Positions 46,533-55,790 of a DNA stretch of 64,000 nucleotides are shown in pieces. The DNA comes from Deinandra increscens subsp. villosa (Eukaryota > Streptophyta > Magnoliopsida > Asterales > Asteraceae): assembly GCA_039602395.1 (NCBI GenBank), contig JBCNJP010000006.1, positions 55,951,502 through 56,015,501 on the forward strand. Direction: 5' to 3'. The stretch's first letter is position 1; the number at the start of each line of letters is the position of its first letter. Below the pieces are notes generated by a model, which did not search any database, was not told the origin of the DNA, and worked only from the letters and a program-made list of their open reading frames with translations. A program made the translations under genes and the position numbers.

Positions 46533-47900
46533 GACAAAATTATATATTTTGTCATTTAACTTTGCCTGATTTTCAATTTTTATCATTTATCTTTTTTTTG
46601 TTACATTCTCTGTCCTTTAACTTTTTTTTTGTTCACCTTTTGTCATTTTTAACAGAATTCGTTAAAATCCACCGTTAAGTCAAGAGTATTTTTGTCTTTT
46701 TACTTTTTGAGGTATTCTTTGTAGTTAAATAAAGAGAGAGGGGTGGTTCTGTAATTATCTATTTTCTTTCTCTTTTACCACCCACACCCCCACCCTAACC
46801 ATAACTTAAAAGAACGAGAGACAACAGCGACTGCTGCTGTCCCCATCTCCGGCGGGACGACAAAACGAGGAGGAGCCCCGTTTTTCATTCCTTTGACCTG
46901 ATTTTTGTTCCATAAATTCATTCACCGCATGTAAATACTCTATAATTCATCTTCAATATCCATTTAATTTGTTCCCCCTAATTCAATTTGTTTCTTTCAT
47001 TCAATCAATTTATCCTTTTTGTGTGTGTATATGATCGAAACCTAGGCTTTAGATTTTATGAAATTAATCCATCTATCATGGCGGTTTCCGACAGGTGCTC
47101 ATGTGAGAGGGAGGAAGAAAGGCCGCCAGTTGGATCGTCGGAGATGGCTGCCGGAGATTGCGGCGGTGGAAATTGCTTCGCCAGTGTCATGATTTTTGAC
47201 ATCGGCGGAACCTTAGGCGGGTTCTTCAACTGCCACCGTTGACGAAATACGCCGGCGGAGTTGTCAAAGTGAAAAACAGTAGCAGAACCCCTGCAGAATG
47301 GAAACCGTCACGAGCCCGGGGGTCGGCGGAGCAGCCGCATCGCCAGAGGTGTTGCAGAGGGAAGAGGGTGGGGGTGAATTTGGCGGTGGTGGTGGCGCGG
47401 TGGGTTGACGGGGAGGCGAATCGGGTTAGGTTCTTGAAGCTATACATCAGTGGAGTTGATTTGTTTTTTTCCGACAATTGAGGAACTATAATAATTGGGA
47501 AGATTGCATCGTAGCGACAGTGAAGTGGATGAGGGATCTTTCAGCCAAAAGTGGGTGGAGGTGGTCTGAAGCCGGCGGCGGAGGCGGAGGTGGAGGCGGA
47601 GTTCATTTCAGGTGTTAGAATGAGAACAATGGTGGGAACGTTAATCGATAGGTGAAGAAGGAAAAGAAATGACATATTTATATAATACACCCCTATCTTT
47701 ATTTAACTATAAAAAATACCCTAAAAAGTAAAAAGACAAAAATACCCTGGACTTAATGGTGGATTTTAACGAATTCTGGTTAACAAGGACAAAAGGTGAA
47801 CGACAAAAAAAAATTAAAGGATAGAGAATGTAACAAAAAAAGATAAAGGACAAAAATTGAAAATCAGACAAAGTTAAAGGACAAAATATGTAATTTTGTC
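46533..47900. mobile_element. Mutator-like element with long TIRs and GC-rich core (Pack-MULE-like)
   Basis: Terminal inverted repeats of more than 200 bp start GACAAAATTAYATATTTTGT on both ends and include TTAACGAATTC-type and ACAAAAATAC blocks. With the Tourist MITE removed, the left flank is TTACTTATA and the right flank TTAATTATA (8 of 9 match), a Mutator-size target duplication. The core (about 46800-47640) is much richer in G+C, with CGGCGGA words and broken open frames on both strands, such as MAVSDRCSCEREEERPPVGS. This suits a captured gene piece. The source gene is not recognised and no transposase is present. Confidence 0.8.
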
Positions 47901-48335
47901 TTAATTATATGAGTTTAGTCTTTTGTTAGAAATATTAATCATTTTGGTTGACAAGTCCTAATAAGATCTGATTAGTCTTTGTTTTGGTGTTTGATAAGTT
48001 ATTACCGGATACAAATAAGATTTTACCAGAGACCCACAATTTAAAATACTAAAACTGAGTAAGGACTGAAAAATTCAATGATCGAGTCCGTTTTAAAAAA
48101 GAATTCTCAAGTAGGCCCTTAATCCACCATCGTCCCTTTACCTACACCCATGTCAATAATACTTCGAGCATGGCCAAAACACTATAGATTGCTATAGATC
48201 TCGTCGGTCTTTGTTCATCAATTCGTCTATGCTACATAATTTATTTAGGGTTTATTTCTATTTTAGTTAAAGGGTTATTAATTATATTTATTAGAAAAAT
48301 TCGCATTATTTAATCATATCTTTTGCCTATTGACA
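47901..48335. other. Spacer between two Mutator-like elements
   Basis: AT-rich sequence with no gene, RNA or repeat I can support. Confidence 0.4.
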
Positions 48336-49414
48336 AATAATAATCCATCTTTTGACATTGGCAACTGGCAGTCTAACGTTGTCATATATATGTTTCTAAT
48401 GGTCCCTTCGTTAAAAAAAGTTACCACCGTTAACTTTGTGCTGACGTAGCTAGTGATGTGGCCTTTTTTATATTTTTTAATTTATCCAATCATTATCCTA
48501 GTCACCACAACACCACCCCACCACCACCACCACTACCTCCAACTCCACCACCACCACCACCTGGTGGAAGCAATCGCTTGGAGAAGAGTTTCTTCTTCGA
48601 GAACCTTCGATTCCAATCGAAGAGTTGAAAGAATATACCCACACAAACACCATTCGTTCGAGAACTCTTCTCCGCAATCGCCAACGAATATGACATCACG
48701 CTCGCACTGTCATTCATCTTCTTCACCAAAAACAAAGCCTACGAGTTTTCCTATTTCTGCTCAAAATCCACCCACATTTTGCTCCCAAGTTTCATATTCG
48801 CTTCAATGGGAGACATGTTTAAAGTTTTTCTTGGTCTGATTAAGATTGCTGAAGCAACGGTGAAGATAATGATGACGTTGGAAGAACAAAGGAATCTTCT
48901 GCAAACTCGTACACCAAAAGCATGAATCCGAAAAACAACTTCACGTTGCGTGCTAAAATACATCGTACGCCTGGTCACGATATGATGCTTTTATCTTTTT
49001 TCACACTTTGCTCACAACAAACAACGAACACTTTGACAACGGTCAACGGATTCTTGACTGAGAATTGTGATGGTGGATGAGGGTTTGGATATGGACTAGA
49101 AGGACTATAGAGGTGAACCGGGACTATTTTGTGTTGAATCAGGCCTCAGGTCAACCCAGTCATGGATTACGGCGAGAGCCATGGATTCCGGTGGTGGTGG
49201 TGGCGGTGAAGTGGTGCCGGTGTCGTCGGAGGAGGAGGTGGGTGATGGTAGTGGTGGTGATATGGTGACTAGGATGATGATTGGATAATTTAAAAAAATG
49301 TCACATCAGCACAAAGTTAATGGCATTGATTTTTTTTAACGGAGGGACCGTTACAAAAAAATAGGTGACAACGTTGGACTGCCAGTTGCCAAGGTTAAAA
49401 GATGAATTATTATT
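48336..49414. mobile_element. Second long-TIR element, Mutator-like, captured core
   Basis: The inverted ends share AATAATAATYCATCTTTT, CTTGGCAACTGGCAGT/ATTGGCAACTGGCAGT, GGTCCCTYCGTTAAAAAAA, GTTAACTTTGTGCTGA and TTATCCAATCATYATCCTAG, over about 230 bp. The core has CACCACCAC and GTGGTGGTG runs near each TIR and coding-like sequence between about 48560 and 49080. I could not find a clean 9-bp duplication, so ends are approximate. A 128-residue histidine-rich ORF at 48453-48839 mostly reflects the CAC repeats. No transposase. Confidence 0.65.
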
Positions 49415-50783
49415 CCATAGGAAAGTTAAGATTTAATAACGTTAATTTTCTTATTTATTATAGGATTGTTCTAAGGGTTTCTTGTAATCGTAGATCTTAT
49501 TATATTAATATATTATTATTATTATTGTATATATACAATAGAGAAAGCAAACTTATGGTTTTGTGTCATTTTGTCTTTTTCAACACCTCATATGGTTTAA
49601 TATATATTAATAGATTTCACAAAATGTTAAATGAACATTAATTTGGTTTGGTGGCTAACACTTTTGAATTTGGTGGCTTGGGCTCAAGTTCGAATCCTTG
49701 TATTTACTTTTTTTTCCTCAGTTTCTTTTCATACATATTAAGTGTTATTAAGAATTATTTAATATTAACTGTTAATAATAATGTTTACTTTTAAACATGT
49801 TAGCCTTTTTATTTCAATTTTTTTTTATTTCGGATAGATCGTTACCATGATCCTTTTTTATGGTCATGTATAATTTTAATTAAAAAACAAACCATTGAAC
49901 GCATTGTATACGAATCTTTTTCTAAATGTACATGACATTGCAATACAACTATTCTATATAGGTACAATAGACAATTTCTGTTTCTAAACATTTCCCGTTG
50001 TTTTACTAGAAATCAAGTAAAATCTTTAGCCTCATTATTTATGAGGTAATAAAATTACGGTATAGACAGGGGTACTGCACAATAGAGACTCAAAATTGAA
50101 GTCCTTATAAATACATATGCCAATATATATGAATGAACATTTGTATACATATACACTTTTGATTATTTAATGGTAAAAGCAAATTTAATTTTAGGATTCG
50201 AGGTCAGTGCAGAATAATTGTAGATATCAAACAAAGTAGTATAGCCGTTATTATCAAAGTAGGTCATGGGTTCATAATCTTCTGGGAAATGTTTAGAATA
50301 CGTTCTGTCTTTCATACAAGAAGAACTACACCAAAGCCGTCCACAGGGACCATCCATCATAGACTCCATCATAGTTTAGTAACATGTCTATCAGCTTAGA
50401 AATCAGGTGTCGTCTTTGTTAAATGGGTTTCTATTCTTAATAATTACCAGCATCTTCTTTATAAAACAAGAAATCTCATTCATTAAAATTTATTTTGCTC
50501 TACATCTTTGAAGCATCAGCAGTTGTACATGCCATCCTACATTTGATCGTATGATTTTTGCTTCTTCATCCTCTGTTGAGAGAAAGACTTTAGCTGAACT
50601 CCTGCAACTACATTGTGAAGAATCTCTTGTACTAGGATCAGGTTTTCGTTTGTGATGCTACAATGACAGCTTTTCTTACTGGAACTGGTTGCTTTCTTAT
50701 GGCAACAGATGTGGACTAAAACTGATAGGCATTGAGAATGTTCGGTTTACTCATTTTTATTACCAATCTATACAGAAAATCTG
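49415..50783. other. AT-rich spacer, tRNA-like scrap and small ORF, no firm gene
   Basis: At about 49643-49705 TTTGGTGGCTAACAC and CAAGTTCGAATCCTTG resemble pol III A and B boxes, a likely SINE or tRNA-derived remnant. On the minus strand 50163-50372 is a 69-residue frame (GRLWCSSSCMKDRTYSKHFP and onward) that looks somewhat protein-like but is unidentified. Nothing else is supported. Confidence 0.35.
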
Positions 50784-50896
50784 TACGACCGTAGCAATGC
50801 ACGGTTGATCTCTATTATATTTTAATATACAAAAGTCATAAAATTAAAATTATTATTCAACCTCAAATACCGCAGCAACGCACGGTCGATCTCTAG
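50784..50896 (+). mobile_element. Helitron-like 3' terminus
   Basis: ACCGCAGCAACGCACGGT (about 50869-50886) can form a short hairpin (ACCG..CGGT arms) and is followed after six bases by CTAG at 50893-50896 and then T. That is the arrangement of a Helitron 3' end (hairpin, short gap, CTRR, insertion before T). A near copy, ACCGTAGCAATGCACGGT, lies 80 bp upstream at about 50788 and ends CTAT instead. The 5' end was not located. Confidence 0.4.
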
Positions 50897-51320
50897 TTAT
50901 ATTACTATAAGGAAATTGGTTTTAAATAATCCAAGCTATTCATAATTGGTAGATAATAATCCCAACTAACGAATAACACTCCTAACTTTAAAACATGTTT
51001 CTTCTAGTAAGCATTTTCTAACGGATTAGTAACACCGTTAAAAACTTGGTGACATGGCATCCTCGTTGGAATTTTTTAAATCGTTTAAACGATTCTGACG
51101 TGGCATCCCTTTAACTCCAGTTTTTTTAGCCCTAATTCACATTCAACCGTTCACGACAACACCGCTCCTCCTCTCAATCTCCAATCGTTCATCATGCCTC
51201 CTCTAACTCTCCAATCTGTCTTCCAAGCGTAATCTCTTCAATGGACGATTTCATCTCCTTCAAGATATTTATGGGGGTGCATTTGATGAAAATCAATTCC
51301 CAACACTGATGAAGATCAAT
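50897..51320. other. Spacer with no supported feature
   Basis: Mixed-composition sequence with CTCCAATC words at about 51175-51220, resembling a decayed gene leader. Nothing can be named. Confidence 0.3.
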
Positions 51321-51326
51321 TCTCAA

Positions 51327-51775
51327 CCATAATTTGCATACCATAATTTGACCATTAGGTCTCTCCCAATGGTGACTAAGTCACCACCTCTTCACCACTA
51401 CCACGTCATCTTTTCCTCCTTTATCCATCCTATGACATATTACTACCAATAACACCTCTTCACCACTTCTTCACCACCTCTTCACCACTTCATTTTTTAA
51501 AATTATACTTGCAATATATCATGTGGGCTACCATTTTTAATATATTTTTTTTTAATTTTGTGTAAGTCACAACTAAGTCATAGGGGTGAAACTTTTGGGG
51601 ATATTTAATGGGTGACACCATGGTGCTAATGGTGTCACATTGTGACATAGTGGTGAAGAGATGGTGACACCACCATTGGGAGAGGCCTTAGGGATACCAT
51701 AATTTGTATACCATAATTTAACCATTAGAGATACCATAATTTGCATACCATAATTTGACCATTAGAGGTACCTAA
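51327..51775. repeat. About 38-bp tandem repeat, interrupted by a MITE
   Basis: The unit ACCATAATTTGCATACCATA followed by ATTTGACCATTAG occurs at about 51327-51357, 51694-51730 and 51731-51770, with small changes. The MITE at 51358-51687 lies between the first and second copies, so it inserted into an existing array. Confidence 0.75.
51358..51687. mobile_element. Tourist-like MITE, TSD TTA
   Basis: Ends GGTCTCTCCCAATGGTG (left) and CACCATTGGGAGAGGCC (right), 330 bp, with TTA at 51355-51357 and 51688-51690. The interior has repeated CACCTCTTCACCAC words. No coding content. Confidence 0.85.
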
Positions 51776-51902
51776 TTTTATAACACTTGTTCCCATTACA
51801 ACATGTTATCCGACCCAAACCCTAATTTTATAACACTTGTTCCCATAATTGCGTCACTGATCATAAGTTTGACCTCACCACGTAGCAACTCGACAACAAA
51901 TT

Positions 51903-52175
51903 TTACCCTTTATGTAGTTCGACAAAATCTACTTCCGACGTATCCAAACGTTGGAAACACAGGTCGACTTGAGTCCCTATTCCGACCATTGCGGTCTCCA
52001 CATCAGTGACGTGTTTTTCCAAGGTCCTATCCTTGGATACACCTCGACCTTTCTTGCTTCCATGATGATTAGTGATATCCTGACCACGGGTTTCATCTCC
52101 TCCACCAATGTTTGTGTGTACAACCTTGTCCGAATCAGTCACCATCCCAATGAATCGATGTTGCTCTGATACCAA
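51903..52175 (-). pseudogene. Truncated retrotransposon gag start
   Basis: Reading leftward from the primer-binding site, one frame gives SDKVVHTNIGGGDETRGQDI and then SKDRTLEKHVTDVETAMVGI. This charged, coiled stretch is like the start of gag in plant Ty3/gypsy elements. It stops after about 90 codons and the rest of the element is absent: the sequence left of about 51800 is unrelated. Confidence 0.55.
52161..52174 (-). promoter_or_regulatory. tRNA-Met primer-binding site
   Basis: The minus strand reads TGGTATCAGAGCAAC just inside the LTR end (LTR 52177-52621), complementary to the 3' end of plant initiator tRNA-Met. This fixes the orientation of the truncated element as leftward. Confidence 0.8.
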
Positions 52176-52176
52176 C

Positions 52177-52621
52177 TGTCACGGAGTAACCTCCAACTCA
52201 CGTGCGACTCTTAGTTTCCCTACTAAGATCAACTTTAACCAACTTAAGAACGTTGATTAGAACGATTAGGAAATGGGTGACAAGATTGTTTTCAAGAAAG
52301 AACGCTTTTATATTACAAGAGAGAGTGCTTGTACAAAGGAAGCTTTGATCACTACTTGTGAGGTGGTTTGCAAATGACTACTCTTCACCTATTTATACTA
52401 GTGCATACCCCATTCATGATTATTCTAGATCATTCTCTAATCTAGAGAATTCTATTTAAATATCTAGATAATTATGCAAGTATTATCTAGAATTCTCCAT
52501 ACTTATATCTATGATATTTTTATTGAGATTTCTAAATTCTACAAAGGAAGAAAAATATAGAGATGTCCGGAATTTTCTAAAATCCCGATACTTAAAACTT
52601 GAATTTAAACGGGACGTGACA
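52177..52621 (-). mobile_element. 5' LTR of a truncated retrotransposon, 445 bp
   Basis: Ends TGTCACGGAG (52177) and GGGACGTGACA (52621) are the LTR termini, in minus orientation, next to the primer-binding site. A TATA box (GTATAAATAGG on the minus strand) lies at about 52401-52391. The 3' LTR and most of the internal region are missing, so no target duplication can be tested. Confidence 0.8.
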
Positions 52622-52974
52622 GTATGATAAAAAAAAAGGTTAGGATTTCAAACTTATCCAAAAACTGTCTTAACTGCTAAAGGTCATGTTAACACCCACT
52701 TTGTTTTGGCTCAAATAACTGACAGGTCAACCAGCATTCAGAAAATTGACTAGTAGCATCAGGGCAGGCTAAATATGAAATTACTAAACAAGCACAAGTT
52801 TCATTTCAAAAATTCCAAATATTAAACTGAGGTCTTACACCTTAAATCAACCAATAGTCCGCGTTTAGAACATATAATCTACTTGCCATTAATCTGGCAA
52901 ATGTAGATCTCTTGACACAAACAATTACAACCCAAATCCATCTGTCCACCATGCCACCCAAACTTCACCTCTTT
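52622..52974. other. 3' flank of the CUE gene
   Basis: Probably contains the 3' untranslated region of the gene ending at 52975. No separate feature seen. Confidence 0.4.
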
Positions 52975-54490
52975 TTAGAAGATATCAGGATGGAATCGTC
53001 CAGGAATGGAGTTGTTTCCCTGAGCTTGTTTCAAATGCATTGTCAATGCATAGTTATTCACCTGCAAACATAAACTAGCATTAATCTCTACGCATTTGAA
53101 CAGGTTATAAACTATTATCTATAGTCATATAAGTTCTAAGGGCTGACCTCGAGTGTCCTTAGCTGCTCTTGATACTGGGATAATAACTGTTTCAACTGCT
53201 GCACCTCTACAGTCCTCTCATCATATTCTTTTTGGCGTTCGTGTTGAATGGCTACAGCACGTTTCAGTATTGCATTCTCCCTTAGAATAACTTCAATTTG
53301 TTCCTTGAAAACTATATTTTCCTGAAATCAATGGTAAAACCTAATAAGATAGATGCAAACAGTGAGATAAACAAAAACAAGCTTTTTAAAAAAGATCATC
53401 AATGTGAGGGGCTTGCCTTGTGAAGGGCTTCTGCTGCATCACCAGCAGCACGTTCAGTTATCGATTTCTCCAAACTTTCAAGTACCCGAACGGCACGGAG
53501 TCTGGCGTCATCAATGCTGGTGGCACTTGTCATTTCTGTGACAAACAGTTCTACCCACTCTGCACCATTTCTTGGGATGTTTTCACTACCCGATGGGTTT
53601 TCTAAAGGAACATCTTCACTGGAAGGAGCCAGGCCTACACTTTCATTAATCAAAGAACTTTGTCTATTAGATAAACAAAAACAAGATTTTTTTTAAAAAA
53701 AAGACATAGCCCTAAAATTTGAAATTGATACAACAATATCAAAGAAATTACCTTTGTCAATTATTGTGTTTGACTGTGCATATCCAAGAGAAAGCTCGGT
53801 GAGACTCTTAATGGCGGAATCTAAATCATTTCCACTCTTTTCTAGTGCTTCTTCCAAAAGCTAAAAATAAAGTCATGTCTTTTCCAATTAGAATATAGTT
53901 TAACATAGAATAACAGTAATGTGTAAGCTTGACATAAGAAAATGTAATAAGTGACAAATTCACAAAAAAAAAAGTTAAACTGATACTTGCAAATGATCTA
54001 TCATCAAAAGACTAGATTGATTCAACCACATGGTTAACTGGTTAATCCTGGTTTAAATTCGATAGAACTAAATTATACAACAGGTGAATCTAGGGTTCTA
54101 ACCTAACTATCAGTGATCAAAAGACACTAAAACTTATGCTAAAATCTCATATATATAAATGACCACACAATCCGTATGGATCTAAAACAATCATAATTTC
54201 AATCCAAATCGACCTAAGGATTTTAACTGATACTAAATCATTGAACCACATAGATAGATAAGCGATTGCGAGAGATTAAGAAACCCTACCTTCTTGTCCA
54301 TATTAGGAAAAACCGATCGTAACCTATCGACGAGCGACGGCGACGACGGAGAATTAGCGAACGATGAGAACCGAACCGGAGAAGTGGAAGTAAAGCAACG
54401 GAGTTTCTTCGAAGCCGGAGGAGACGCGGAATTTGGCGACGTTTGCAGGTCTTCAAAGAACGATCTCTTCCCGCACACAATCGCAGACAT
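52975..54490 (-). CDS. CUE-domain (ubiquitin-binding) protein with coiled coil
   Basis: Five exons: 54290-54490, 53752-53860, 53417-53663, 53148-53321, 52975-53061, about 270 residues. The N-terminus (KRSFFEDLQTSP and onward, SKKLRC) is basic and probably disordered. The CUE helix bundle spans the first splice: LVDRLRSVFPNMDKK joined to LLEEALEKSGNDLDSAIKSL. It has the typical FP and LL motifs that contact ubiquitin. After a variable linker come GAEWVELFVTEM, a DDARLRAVRVLESLEKSI helix, a coiled coil (ENIVFKEQIEVILRENAILK) and a conserved end, NNSIPGRFHPDIF. This matches the plant 'ubiquitin system component CUE' proteins (At5g32440/At1g80040 type); cellular role unknown. Odd points: the intron after HK has a GC donor (AAG|GCAAGC), and exons 2 and 3 join one base out of frame with the only GT-AG choice I see. 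Confidence 0.88.
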
Positions 54491-55790
54491 TGTTTGTTCA
54501 AATCTAACACAAATCTGCCGCCGCTAAAAAGCAGGAATCGATTCGATTGGATTCGATCCGATCAGAGGGGTTTCAGGAAGTTCCGCCAATACATGTGAAA
54601 TGGAAATTTGGGGCGATTTAGGGTTAGGGTTTTGGGTGGTGTTGGGGGAGCAGATGAGATGATAGCAATTATTTTTTGGTTATCTTGGTGGAGGAGGAAG
54701 GAAGGAAAGGGGGGTGGTTTTATGGGTGGGAATGGGAATACTACGCATTGGAAGAGCGCGTGTTTTGTTCAATAGGAGGAAAAAAGGTTTTAAAATTGCA
54801 CTTTTGACGAAATGACACGTTGGATCCCTGTACTTTATTACCTTTCTTCTTTTACACCAAAAGCGTTACATTACCAGATATTTCCAAATATAAACTCGAT
54901 AAATAGTTTTAATTAAATAGTTTTAAACTTTTAATAGCACGCTAAAATGTTTCGTTCTGTTTTTTTATAGTAGCTACGGTGTTTTTAATAAAAAAACGTA
55001 AGAGTGATTTAACTGTTTTTTTAGTTGTTTTTTTCTATCTTTATCACGTTAAGACATGTTTTCTCTTTTACGGCCCTTATGGTAAATTGGTAACCCATGA
55101 GTCCTCGAAATCTAGTTATTAATAAAAATCTTGAAAGCATTTTCGGTTGTAATAGTAGTCATGTGACAATAATTTTCCCCCGTGAAGCCTTTATGATGTA
55201 TATTTTGCTTTTCTAAATATTGCATCGTCTTTCTATTTTCTATTACGTGTTAGTTTCTTACACATTAGTTTTATCATCGTAATTACGCGTGATGATGTAT
55301 ATTTTGTTTTTCTAGATATTGCATCGTCTTTCTATTTCTATTGCGTGTTAGTTTCTTACACATTAGTTTTATCATCTTAATTACACGTCTAGGCGACTTA
55401 TGTTTCAACTAAGCAAAAGTGAAGAACGCAGCAAATTTAGCTAGGGTGTTTATTATTCAAATCATACAGGTGAAGTTCGAAATCTAAAAGGAACCAAAAT
55501 CAAATTAGAAATTCAAATTGAAAAGGGTTAGCAACTGATTCAGATTGATCTTTAGATTTCCTAATTCCATTTTGGTTTTTATATAACCTGTTATACTCGG
55601 ACTAAAATCATCATCTTTTTGTTTCGACCTTATTCCGACCCAATGAATAGTTTCGGACAGATGCTTAAATAAGATGCATATGTTATAACCTTGATTAAAA
55701 AAGAACAAGTTGCATATATTTACAATAGAAACAACTTCCAAGTCCCCAACCAGCATCAGTTTCCTACATCAAACACAGACATCCATTCGA
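54491..55790. other. Intergenic with a 98-bp tandem duplication
   Basis: 54491-54780 is the 5' flank of the CUE gene, G-rich on the plus strand. At 55194-55389 a block with GATGTATATTTTG, TTGCATCGTCTTTCTAT and TTAGTTTCTTACACATTAG occurs twice, about 98 bp apart, with few differences. 55400-55790 is likely the 3' region of the kinase gene. Confidence 0.6.

Noticed and set aside
48453..48839. 128-residue histidine/proline-rich ORF
   Set aside because: Its composition follows CAC repeats beside the inverted repeat of a Mutator-like element. No domain is seen.
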